Assembly: GCA_021793595.1 (NCBI GenBank)
Contig: JAJYSL010000184.1
Coordinates: forward strand, 1-8,581
Length of the DNA stretch: 8,581 bases
Direction of reading: 5' to 3'
Origin: Acidobacteriota bacterium
Lineage (GTDB): Bacteria > Acidobacteriota > Terriglobia > Terriglobales > Acidobacteriaceae
Below are positions 1-5,860 of the stretch, in pieces. The position numbers were made by a program, and so were the translations under genes. The notes beneath the pieces were generated by a model, which made no database searches, had not been told where the DNA came from, and was given only the letters and a program-made list of their open reading frames with translations. How positions within the stretch are numbered: the first letter of the stretch is position 1; each line of letters opens with the position of its first letter.

Positions 1-625
1 CACCATAGAGCCCGACGACAGCCGGGAACGGCGGCCGAATGCGCGGAACACCGCGCTTGCCTTCGAGAGACTCCATCAGGGCAGACTCTTCGCCCACCTC
101 ATAGGCGCCGGCGCCGGTCTGCGAGATGACGTCAAAATCGAAGCTGGAACCAAAAATTCCTTTGCCTAAAAAGCCTTTGGCATAGGCATCGGCAATGGCT
201 TTCTCCATGATCTTGAGCAGGTAGCGATATTCTCCGCGCATATAGATAAAGCCGGTTTTCGCTCCGACGGCAAGGCCGGCGATCATGGCGCCCTCAATAA
301 CGGCGTGGGGATCGTGCAGAAAAATCAGATGGTCCTTGCAAGTTCCGGGCTCGCTTTCGTCGCCATTGACCAGAACGTATTTCGGTTTCTCCGACTGCTT
401 GGGAACGAAGGACCATTTCATGCCAGTGGGAAAGCCTGCGCCGCCGCGACCGCGCAGGTTGGAAGCCTTCAATTCGGCGATGATCCAGTCTGAACCCTTT
501 TCGATGGCCTGGCGAACGGCCTGATAGCCGCCCAGCTCTACATAGCGATCGATCTCCGTCGCGCCTTTGCCGAAGCGGCTGCTGACGATTTTGACTTCCT
601 CGGGATGAGAAACCAGTGTGGGCAT
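1..625 (-). CDS. nuoF: NADH-quinone oxidoreductase subunit F, N-terminal 208 residues (partial)
   Basis: This is the NADH- and FMN-binding subunit of the peripheral arm of complex I, which takes a hydride from NADH and passes electrons to the iron-sulfur chain. Reading the reverse strand from ATG at 625 gives 208 open codons to the window edge; the C-terminal part with the N3 4Fe-4S cysteines lies outside. Visible family motifs are GRGGAGFPTGMKW (residues 59-71), NGDESEPGTCKD (87-98) and GAGAYEVGEESAL (171-183), which form the flavin and nucleotide site, followed by PPFPA (198-202). Position 177 is Val where E. coli, Thermus and mitochondrial homologues have Cys in the YICGEE motif. The start lies 4 bp after the nuoE stop, with an AAGGGCGG-type ribosome site inside the end of nuoE. 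Identification is secure; only the 3' part is missing. Confidence 0.97.
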   Translation of the reverse strand, partial: MPTLVSHPEEVKIVSSRFGKGATEIDRYVELGGYQAVRQAIEKGSDWIIAELKASNLRGRGGAGFPTGMKWSFVPKQSEKPKYVLVNGDESEPGTCKDHLIFLHDPHAVIEGAMIAGLAVGAKTGFIYMRGEYRYLLKIMEKAIADAYAKGFLGKGIFGSSFDFDVISQTGAGAYEVGEESALMESLEGKRGVPRIRPPFPAVVGLYG

Positions 626-629
626 TGGC

Positions 630-1154
630 TTATTGACCGCCCTTGTTTCTGTATTCTTCCAGTAGTGCGTCCATGGATTCGGGTGTCAGCTTTTCATGGA
701 AATCGTAGTTAATCTGCACCGCGGGCGCCCAACTGCAGGCTCCGATGCATTCCACTTCTTCCAGAGAAAACATACCGTCAGCCGTGGTTTGTTTATGGCC
801 GATGCCGAGACGATTCTTGCAATGGTGGAACAGTTCGTGCCCGCCGCGCAACATACAGCTGATATTGGTGCAGACCTGCACGTTGTACTTGCCGATGGGC
901 GCGGTGCGCAGCATGGAATAGTAGCTGAGCACGTTGCGCACATCCAGTACGGTAAGGCCGAGTCGCTGGGCGATCTCTGCAATGGCGGCGTCCGAGACGT
1001 ATCCAATTTCATCCTGCGCGTAGAGCAGCATGGGAATCAATGCCGAGCGGCGAACCGGATAGAGAGTGACGAGACGGTCAAAACGCGCCGCCAATTCCGG
1101 AGAAAAGATAGTGCTGCCGGGCTTGGGGTTTTCGGAAATGGCAGTCAGGCTCAT
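630..1154 (-). CDS. nuoE: NADH-quinone oxidoreductase subunit E (2Fe-2S, 24 kDa type)
   Basis: This 174-aa protein matches the thioredoxin-like 2Fe-2S subunit of complex I, which pairs with NuoF in the NADH dehydrogenase module and carries cluster N1a. An N-terminal helical part (about residues 18-85, with LIPMLLYAQDEIGY at 39-52) precedes the ferredoxin fold. The four cluster ligands are visible as Cys95 and Cys100 in VCTNISC, and Cys136 and Cys140 in ECIGAC, the expected CX4C...CX3C spacing. Length is normal for the family. The ATG overlaps the stop of the upstream 127-aa gene in an ATGA arrangement, and nuoF starts 4 bp after its stop, so it is probably translated by coupling within one transcript. 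An AAGG ribosome site lies 7 nt before the ATG. No oddity was seen. Confidence 0.97.
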   Translation of the reverse strand: MSLTAISENPKPGSTIFSPELAARFDRLVTLYPVRRSALIPMLLYAQDEIGYVSDAAIAEIAQRLGLTVLDVRNVLSYYSMLRTAPIGKYNVQVCTNISCMLRGGHELFHHCKNRLGIGHKQTTADGMFSLEEVECIGACSWAPAVQINYDFHEKLTPESMDALLEEYRNKGGQ

Positions 1155-1534
1155 GCTTGTACCTTGCGCAGCAAATCTTCGACGGCGGCTTCCATGTCCA
1201 GGGCGACATTCTGCGCTGCCAAGTGAAACAAACCGTCTACGGTAAAGAAAAACGTGTTGTATTGGTCGCCCAGTTCTCCAGTCGGGGGGCGAAATTCCAT
1301 GACGCCCGTGCCCGATGCATCGGGCGCTAGCAACACCAATTTGCCGCCCGGTCCAAGCACTTCCAGCCGGGAATCGGAATCAGCACCGCCGCGAATTCGT
1401 AATTTGGCGTGAGGCCGCGCGATGGAATGCATGGCCACGTGAGAACGGAGCAGGGAGGCGAAGGAGATCCATAGCTCCGTGGACCATTGCGGAGTTGCAG
1501 GCGCGGACAGAGGAAGCTCCAGAGTCGCGCTCAT
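1151..1534 (-). CDS. Unrecognised 127-aa protein embedded in the nuo operon
   Basis: I do not recognise a family. The gene sits between nuoD and nuoE and shares a 4-bp ATGA overlap with each, so it is almost certainly expressed with complex I. A GGAG ribosome site lies inside the nuoD end, about 10 nt before the ATG. The protein has no cysteines and no clear membrane segment or signal peptide. It looks like a small soluble alpha/beta protein: a helical N-terminal part (about 17-45), several likely beta strands (AKLRIRGG, SRLEVLGPGGKLVLLAP, GTGVMEFRPP, NTFFFTVDGLFHL), and a C-terminal helix (about 108-126, MEAAVEDLLRKVQA). It lacks metal-binding motifs. Position alone suggests an accessory or assembly factor or a lineage-specific peripheral subunit of complex I; this is inference. 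That it is a real gene is well supported by the double overlap. Confidence 0.85.
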   Translation of the reverse strand: MSATLELPLSAPATPQWSTELWISFASLLRSHVAMHSIARPHAKLRIRGGADSDSRLEVLGPGGKLVLLAPDASGTGVMEFRPPTGELGDQYNTFFFTVDGLFHLAAQNVALDMEAAVEDLLRKVQA

Positions 1535-2739
1535 CGGTCAATTTCTCCGAGAACGATGTCGATGGAGCCGATGGCGGCGACCACGTCGGCAATCAGGCGG
1601 CCCACGCACATTTTCTCAATGGCCTGCAGTGTGGCGAATGTGGGGTTGCGCATGTGCACGCGATACGGTTTGGCGGTACCGTCGCTGACAACGAAATAAC
1701 CCATTTCGCCACGCGAGGATTCGATGGCCTGGTATACCTGACCGGCAGGGACGCCGAAGCCTTCGGTCACGATCTTGAAATGGTGAATCAAGGCTTCCAT
1801 CTGGGTCTTCATCGCTTCGCGATCGGGAAGGACAATTTTGGGCGCATTTGTCTTGATCGGCCCTTCCGGCATTCCATCGAGCGCCTGGGTTGCAATCTTG
1901 ACCGCCTCGCGCATCTCCTGCACCCGCACCTGGTAGCGTGACCACACGTCGCAGCCGGTGGAGGTGGCTACATGGAACTGAAATTTTTCATAGCCGGAAT
2001 ATGGCATGTCGCGGCGCAGGTCCCAGTCGACGCCGCTGGCGCGCAAGGGCGGTCCGGTCACGCCCAGGGAGATGGCGTCTTCAGCGCTGAGCAGGCCGAC
2101 TCCCTTGAGGCGATTGATAAAGATGCGATTGCCAGTGAGCAGGTTTTCATATTCATCGATTTTTTCCGGCATGGTCTTTAGGAAGGCGCGTATGCGAGGG
2201 AAAAAATCCAACGGAGGTTCCAGGGAAAGACCGCCAATGCGAATGTAGGACATCATCATGCGCTGGCCGGCGAGGTCGTCAAAGAGGCGCAGAATCTGTT
2301 CGCGCTCGCGGAAGCAGTAGAGGAAAACAGTGAGTGCGCCAATATCCATGGCGTGGGTGCCGAGCCAGATCAAGTGGGAATTGAGCCGGGTCAGCTCGGC
2401 GAGCAGGACGCGCATCCACTGGGCGCGCTCCGGGATTTCCAACTGCAGCAATTTTTCGACGGCCAGGCAGTAACAAAGATTGTTGTGCATGGGGCTGCAG
2501 TAATCGATGCGGTCGGTGAGCGGGACCACTTGCTGATAAAACTTCGCCTCGCACGTCTTCTCAATGCCGGTGTGGAGATAGCCGATGTCGGGTGCAACCC
2601 GAACCACCGTTTCGCCGTCGATTTCCAGTACCAGGCGCAGAACACCGTGAGTGGACGGGTGCTGCGGTCCCATGTTGAGAATCATGGTGCGATCTTCGCC
2701 GGCATCGACCACGGTGGGAGCGGTAAGAATCTCTGTCAT
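1531..2739 (-). CDS. nuoD: NADH-quinone oxidoreductase subunit D (49 kDa type)
   Basis: This 402-aa protein is the 49-kDa-type core subunit of complex I, derived from the large subunit of NiFe hydrogenases; with NuoB it forms the quinone reduction site at the base of the peripheral arm. The N-terminal family motif GPQHPSTHGVLRL (24-36) holds His27 and His31. DRIDYCSPMHNN (76-87) holds Tyr80, the likely counterpart of the quinone-binding tyrosine (Tyr87 in Thermus Nqo4). The C-terminal block SSRGEMGYFVVSDG and the ending IGSIDIVLGEIDR are typical. Length is normal and there is no NuoC fusion. The ATG overlaps the nuoC stop by one base (TGATG), with GGAGG about 10 nt before it; its own stop overlaps the next gene. 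Its usual partner NuoB is not encoded next to it here. Confidence 0.98.
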   Translation of the reverse strand: MTEILTAPTVVDAGEDRTMILNMGPQHPSTHGVLRLVLEIDGETVVRVAPDIGYLHTGIEKTCEAKFYQQVVPLTDRIDYCSPMHNNLCYCLAVEKLLQLEIPERAQWMRVLLAELTRLNSHLIWLGTHAMDIGALTVFLYCFREREQILRLFDDLAGQRMMMSYIRIGGLSLEPPLDFFPRIRAFLKTMPEKIDEYENLLTGNRIFINRLKGVGLLSAEDAISLGVTGPPLRASGVDWDLRRDMPYSGYEKFQFHVATSTGCDVWSRYQVRVQEMREAVKIATQALDGMPEGPIKTNAPKIVLPDREAMKTQMEALIHHFKIVTEGFGVPAGQVYQAIESSRGEMGYFVVSDGTAKPYRVHMRNPTFATLQAIEKMCVGRLIADVVAAIGSIDIVLGEIDR

Positions 2740-3293
2740 CAGCGATAGCCCTCCACCGGGAAATCCTTGCGCAGGGGATTGCCCTGGTAATCTTCTGGCA
2801 TCATCAGGCGACGCAGGTTAGGATGGCCGCCGAAGCGGACGCCGAACAGATCGAAGACTTCGCGCTCGTAGAAATTTGCCGCTGGCCACACGGAGGTGAT
2901 GCTGTCGACAGAAAGATCGCCTTCCTCGACCAGTACGACGAAGCGAATGCGCTGCTTCAAACTGTGCGACAGAATATGGTAGGTCACCTGAAAACGAGGC
3001 TGATTTGGGTACCAATCGACGCAGGTGACGTCGGCGAGAAAGTTGTATCCGGCAGATTGCACGGTGCGGCACGCAGGAACGATGGCTTCGCGAGCAATGG
3101 TGAGGGTCAACTCCGCGCGGTCGTATTTTGCATTCTGAATAGCGCCGGGAAGTTGCTGCGTCAGGGCTGCAATCGCCCGATGGTCGGCGTGGGTTGCAAG
3201 AACCGCGTCCAACCCCTGATTTTCTTCAGCGTCTGTCACAAATCCCGTGCCTTCGAGCGGGGTTCCCGTTGTTGCGGTCACCCAGTTGAACAA
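2739..3293 (-). CDS. nuoC: NADH-quinone oxidoreductase subunit C (30 kDa type)
   Basis: This is the 30-kDa-type subunit of the connecting module of complex I, with no redox centre, packing against NuoD. The signature lies at about 140-182: YEREVFDLFGVRF (142-154), GHPNLRR, then MMPEDYQGNPLRKDFP. The alpha/beta core begins near residue 34. The start is uncertain. The frame has no ATG upstream of the core; TTG at 3293 gives 184 aa and GTG at 3281 gives 180 aa, and neither has a strong Shine-Dalgarno sequence. The frame stays open upstream to the nuoA stop, which is in the same frame. The first 30 residues (rich in Thr, Gly and acidic residues) look unlike the conserved core. It lies 78 bp after nuoA and overlaps nuoD by one base. 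Function is secure; the exact N-terminus is not. Confidence 0.95.
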   Translation of the reverse strand: MFNWVTATTGTPLEGTGFVTDAEENQGLDAVLATHADHRAIAALTQQLPGAIQNAKYDRAELTLTIAREAIVPACRTVQSAGYNFLADVTCVDWYPNQPRFQVTYHILSHSLKQRIRFVVLVEEGDLSVDSITSVWPAANFYEREVFDLFGVRFGGHPNLRRLMMPEDYQGNPLRKDFPVEGYR

Positions 3294-3371
3294 TGAGCGG
3301 CATTTCCAGAGGAAAAAACCGCGGTGAGACTGCCAGCGTCCAGCTGCCTCAATCAGACTGAGAAAGCTGCT

Positions 3372-3779
3372 CTAAAGATCCGCCTTATCGCGGGACCAGT
3401 CGAGAATGCCCTTTTTCAAAATGTAGAAGTAACCAACCAGGACAAAGCCGATGTACACCAGCATTTCCCAGAAGCCAAACAAGTGAGAGCCCGTGATGGC
3501 GGGCAGTTTGCGATAGATGACCGCCCAGGGAAACATGAACACGGCTTCCACATCGAACAAAATAAAGAGCATCGCCACCATGTAGAATCGCACGGAAAAG
3601 CGCCCACGCGCATCTCCCTGGGGAACCATGCCGCACTCATATGTGGAGAGCTTTACGTTTTCAGGCCGGTGGCGACCGATCAGCCAGGAAGCCAGGACGA
3701 TGATGCTCGAAAGCCCGACAGCAGCCAGGATTTGGAGCAACAACGGCAGGTAATTCCAGAAATAATTGGGAGTTTGCAT
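3372..3779 (-). CDS. nuoA: NADH-quinone oxidoreductase subunit A
   Basis: NuoA is a small membrane subunit of complex I at the junction between the peripheral and membrane arms. From ATG at 3779 the protein is 135 aa with three membrane segments (about 9-34, 65-88 and 102-122). Family motifs are visible: TYECGMVPQG (46-55) in the loop that reaches the quinone site, followed by RFSVRFYMVAMLFILFDVE (60-78) and PWAV. The open frame extends further upstream to 4064, but the extra residues are low-complexity, Ser/Arg/His-rich and contain no family sequence. ATG 3779 gives the normal family length and lies downstream of a plausible promoter, so it is preferred. No strong Shine-Dalgarno sequence is visible. 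This is the first gene of the operon; the next gene, nuoC, follows after 78 bp without nuoB. Confidence 0.96.
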   Translation of the reverse strand: MQTPNYFWNYLPLLLQILAAVGLSSIIVLASWLIGRHRPENVKLSTYECGMVPQGDARGRFSVRFYMVAMLFILFDVEAVFMFPWAVIYRKLPAITGSHLFGFWEMLVYIGFVLVGYFYILKKGILDWSRDKADL

Positions 3780-3832
3780 GAGAACCGCAGGCGTCGAAGA
3801 ACTAAGGATCTTCCGTCGCCGCCTATAGCTCG

Positions 3833-3862
3833 ACTGTAAGGTTCCAACGGCACGACTGTCAA
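3833..3862 (-). promoter_or_regulatory. Likely sigma70-type promoter for the nuo operon
   Basis: On the reverse strand a perfect TTGACA (plus-strand 3857-3862) is followed by an 18-bp spacer and TACAGT (3833-3838), which matches the -10 consensus at four of six positions. Transcription would start near 3825, giving a leader of about 45 nt before the nuoA ATG. The position in the divergent spacer upstream of the first nuo gene supports the call. It is a match by eye, not a scored prediction. Confidence 0.5.
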
Positions 3863-3996
3863 GCCGAGGAGGGCCTGAAAGAAACCGTGTATGCGCGGTG
3901 CGCGCGAGGAGCGGAGGCAGACAGAAGCGCGCTATAGCGGGGGAATGAGTGTAGTGGGAGGTCGGCCTGGAATGTTGATGATGGTGGCTTTGCGGA

Positions 3997-4021
3997 GAAC
4001 TTTCGTAACTATTAAAAGTTC
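3997..4021. repeat. 7-bp inverted repeat GAACTTT/AAAGTTC in the divergent spacer
   Basis: GAACTTT (3997-4003) and AAAGTTC (4015-4021) form a perfect 7-bp inverted repeat separated by 11 bases. It lies about 115 bp upstream of the rightward gene and 135 bp upstream of the nuo promoter. It could be an operator half-site pair, with centres about 18 bp apart, or simply chance in an AT-richer patch. No T-tract follows, so it is unlikely to be a terminator. Confidence 0.35.
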
Positions 4022-4134
4022 CATTTTGGGGCTCTGTTCCGATTTGACATAGACCACGTTCCATGCGCGCTTTCCTGTTTTCTTCCTGCGTGCCCAGACA
4101 TCACTATTAGGGAGTGGTAAGAGAGGATTCCCCC

Positions 4135-4674
4135 ATGTCAACTCATCCCAATGTGGAAGCGGAGCTGAAGGTTGGCGAAAACAACGTTGGCGCAATCCAG
4201 GATTCGGAACGGCTGGTTGCGGCGTCTGTTCGCAGGACCCAGAGGCAAAACCCCGCGTCGATGCATGAGGTTGCACGCCCGCCGTTTCGGCCGATGCCGG
4301 AAATTCTTCCTGTCGCCGTCATTCCCGAGACGTTGGCTTCGACAAGGCCCCGCCGGAAACTGCGCAGAGTGATGACGCGCGAAGAGGGCAGGGCGCTGGA
4401 GATGCTGGGGCATGCCGTGGACTATCTGACGGACCAGTATCTGTACGAAGGGGACGAAAGCGAAATCATCCGGATGGACGGGTTATCGACAGAGGCGGCT
4501 CAGATTTTGATCTCTGCCCGGCAACAGATTCTGCAATCCCTGCCTCTGACGGAGACCAGGATGCAGCGCCTATGGGATGCGCTGTTTCATCGCAAGGCAA
4601 GGCAGAGGCCCGCACCGACAACGGATGGAGAAAACCGGCCGATTGCCGTGGTACGCTTGTCCTCATCCCGGTAA
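4135..4674 (+). CDS. Unrecognised 179-aa basic, helical protein
   Basis: I do not recognise a family. The ATG at 4135 is preferred over a GTG at 4114 in the same frame, because GAGAGG lies about 8 nt before the ATG. The protein has three parts: a polar N-terminal stretch (1-45), a proline-rich linker (49-72), and a basic patch, RPRRKLRR (71-78), that opens a helical segment of about 85 residues. That segment includes TREEGRALEMLGHAVDYL (81-98), an acidic stretch YEGDESEIIRMDGLS and LSTEAAQILISARQQILQSL (117-136). A second basic cluster (FHRKARQR, 151-158) precedes a polar tail. There is no signal peptide, membrane segment or cysteine. The basic patch plus helices could suit nucleic-acid or protein binding, but nothing specific supports a function. 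The ThiS-like gene follows after 21 bp and may be cotranscribed. Confidence 0.75.
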   Translation: MSTHPNVEAELKVGENNVGAIQDSERLVAASVRRTQRQNPASMHEVARPPFRPMPEILPVAVIPETLASTRPRRKLRRVMTREEGRALEMLGHAVDYLTDQYLYEGDESEIIRMDGLSTEAAQILISARQQILQSLPLTETRMQRLWDALFHRKARQRPAPTTDGENRPIAVVRLSSSR

Positions 4675-4695
4675 ATAGGACCGGGAAGGACAAGG

Positions 4696-4950
4696 ATGTT
4701 TCCCGGGCGAATGCAACTCTATTTGAATGGACACGATCGCGAATTTCCCGAGCTCGATTCCGATGCTACCCTTCCGCATCTCATCAAACTGATGCAACTG
4801 AAAGCTGACCGCGTTGCCGTAGAACGTAACGGCGAGATTGTGCCGCGCGTCACCTGGCCTCAGGTGGAACTGAAAACAGGCGATAAGCTGGAAGTTGTCC
4901 AGTTTGTGGGCGGCGGTCAGCACGAAAAAAAAACTTCCAGTTGCGGTTAG
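4696..4950 (+). CDS. thiS: ThiS-family sulfur carrier protein with C-terminal tail
   Basis: This 84-aa protein matches the beta-grasp ThiS family. ThiS donates sulfur as a C-terminal thiocarboxylate to thiazole synthase (ThiG) in thiamin biosynthesis after adenylation by ThiF. Visible features are the N-terminal strand [15 protein letters not shown] (6-20), [14 protein letters not shown] (38-51), and the ending [10 protein letters not shown] (65-74). The first ATG (4696) is chosen because AAGGA lies 5 nt before it; ATG 4711, at residue 6, would give the usual family N-terminus. Normal ThiS ends at the Gly-Gly, but here ten further residues ([10 protein letters not shown]) follow, encoded across a run of nine A. 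Neither other reading frame after the run gives an immediate stop, so a homopolymer miscount alone would not remove the tail. No thiG, thiF, thiE or thiO lies nearby. MoaD is a less likely alternative. Confidence 0.88.
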   Translation: MFPGRMQLYLNGHDREFPELDSDATLPHLIKLMQLKADRVAVERNGEIVPRVTWPQVELKTGDKLEVVQFVGGGQHEKKTSSCG

Positions 4951-5009
4951 TCCTGTTCTGAGCGAGGCGCATCCTAAGGTCAGTAAATTTCGACTGTATG
5001 GAGCAAGCC

Positions 5010-5678
5010 ATGACTTTTTCGTCTCGTTTCTCTCGTCGAGCGCTGCCTGTTCTCGGTGCTCTTTTTGTTCTCATTCTTTCCACCGAGGTGCTGGTTGCGC
5101 AGAGCGCCGGTGCAGCCGGATCGCAGCGGGAGTCCGCCCGCCTAGCCAATGCGGTTCAGAAGAAGCTTGCAAGTCTGCAAAATTACAGCGTCTTCGATTG
5201 GATTTACTTTCGCCTATACGGCAATACCGTTATCCTGCAAGGCTATGCCGGACTTCCTACGTTGAAAACCAACGCCGGCAAGGCTGTGAAGGGTGTTCCC
5301 GGAGTCGCGTCAGTAGACAATCAAATCGAAGTTCTTCCGCTTTCGATGGTTGACGATCGGATTCGCCGGGCCGTCTACGACCGGATTTACACCCAACCCA
5401 ATCTGCGGAAATACAACGCTTATCAAGGTACGGTGCGATGGGCCACTCGACCGCAGCCGAATCTCACCCAGATGGCCGGCGGCATTCTCTATGATCCGCC
5501 CACCGGCTACAATGCCATTCACATCATTGTGAAAAATGGCAACGTCTCTCTTTTTGGAGTCGTCGACAACCAGACCGACGCAAATCTGGCAGCGATGCAG
5601 GCCAAATCCACGCCGGGCGTGTTCAGCGTGGAAAACCACCTGATCGTGGCGCAAGGTGTTTCCGAGAGAAAGAAATAG
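5010..5678 (+). CDS. Exported protein with two BON-like domains
   Basis: From ATG 5010 the protein has 222 aa. This start has GGAG 6 nt upstream; ATG 4998 in the same frame has no such site. The N-terminus is a signal peptide: basic residues (SRFSRR), a hydrophobic core at about 11-30, then a small-residue stretch with possible cleavage near 30-36. Two BON-like domains follow. The first (about 43-111) has GNTVILQGYAG, then GVPGVASVDNQIEVLPL. The second (about 114-214) has DDRIRRAVYDRIY, NGNVSLFGVVDNQTDANLA, then TPGVFSVENHLIV. A roughly 35-residue insert rich in Pro, Gly and aromatics (about 136-170) splits the second domain. BON domains occur in periplasmic proteins such as OsmY and in secretins, and are thought to contact membrane lipids or protein partners. 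The role here is envelope-related by inference. A hairpin after the stop may end the unit. Confidence 0.9.
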   Translation: MTFSSRFSRRALPVLGALFVLILSTEVLVAQSAGAAGSQRESARLANAVQKKLASLQNYSVFDWIYFRLYGNTVILQGYAGLPTLKTNAGKAVKGVPGVASVDNQIEVLPLSMVDDRIRRAVYDRIYTQPNLRKYNAYQGTVRWATRPQPNLTQMAGGILYDPPTGYNAIHIIVKNGNVSLFGVVDNQTDANLAAMQAKSTPGVFSVENHLIVAQGVSERKK

Positions 5679-5691
5679 TTCGTTCTCAATC

Positions 5692-5728
5692 GGCTCTGAC
5701 CAAATTAGCCAGAGCCTGTTTGGATTTT
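5692..5728 (+). terminator. Probable terminator after the BON-domain gene
   Basis: GGCTCTG (5692-5698) and CAGAGCC (5710-5716) form a perfect 7-bp GC-rich stem with an 11-nt loop, starting 13 bp after the stop codon. It is followed by TGTTTGGATTTT, a T-rich but interrupted tract. This is typical of a modest intrinsic terminator and fits the 180-bp gap before the next gene. The rest of that gap (5729-5816) holds nothing recognisable. Confidence 0.5.
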
Positions 5729-5816
5729 AGCGTGCCAAGGGCAACGGTGCGGAAGCGACCAATCGATGAAGGCTAATTCTGCAAACTCGATCCTTGGGAG
5801 AGGGGCATTCGACAAG

Positions 5817-5860
5817 ATGGAAAGCTACCTTTACAGTTATATATAAAGGAAACTTTCCAT
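5817..5860. promoter_or_regulatory. Nested 44-bp inverted repeat over the RBS and start of the membrane-protein/XRE cassette
   Basis: The outer arms are ATGGAAAG (5817-5824) and CTTTCCAT (5853-5860), a perfect 8-bp match. The inner arms are CCTTTA (5828-5833) and TAAAGG (5844-5849), a perfect 6-bp match. The two levels are separated by symmetric 3-nt mismatched bulges, leaving a 10-nt loop (CAGTTATATA). The right arms contain the AAGGA ribosome site (5846-5850) and the first two bases of the ATG at 5859. A possible promoter overlaps it: TTCGAC (5808-5813), an 18-bp spacer, then TACAGT (5832-5837), with TATATA just after. It could be an operator for the regulator encoded downstream, or an RNA hairpin that hides the ribosome site. 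Confidence 0.6.

Larger units (their letters stand above)
3780..4134. other. Divergent intergenic region between nuoA and the 179-aa gene
   Basis: This 355-bp stretch separates two divergent transcription units. Apart from the nuo promoter at 3833-3862 and the inverted repeat at 3997-4021, I see no gene in it. Open frames crossing it have no recognisable protein content. On the plus strand a TTGACA occurs at 4044-4049, but no good -10 box follows at the right distance; a CTATTAG near 4104-4110 could be a -10 without a matching -35. The promoter of the rightward unit therefore remains unplaced. Confidence 0.6.

Noticed and set aside
696..1941. Long plus-strand open frames at 696-1226 and 1315-1941, antisense to nuoE, the 127-aa gene and nuoD
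   Set aside because: They lie wholly opposite strongly conserved nuo genes, show no recognisable protein features, and are what GC-rich coding DNA produces on its other strand.
2353..3839. Plus-strand open frames at 2353-2748, 2823-3296 and 3324-3839, antisense to nuoD, nuoC and nuoA
   Set aside because: They mirror conserved genes on the other strand, have no ribosome sites of note and no family motifs.
3780..4064. N-terminal extension of NuoA by 95 residues
   Set aside because: The extra residues are low-complexity, cross the likely promoter, and the family length is met from ATG 3779.
3932..4276. Minus-strand 114-aa open frame across the divergent spacer
   Set aside because: It overlaps the start of the 179-aa gene on the other strand and has no recognisable features.
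4895..5353. Plus-strand 152-aa frame overlapping the ends of the ThiS-like and BON genes
   Set aside because: It is out of frame with both well-supported genes, and its Ser/Arg/Cys-rich content is typical of a shadow frame.
5729..5816. Possible small RNA or tRNA in the gap before the membrane-protein gene
   Set aside because: No cloverleaf, T-loop motif or strong promoter/terminator pair could be found.
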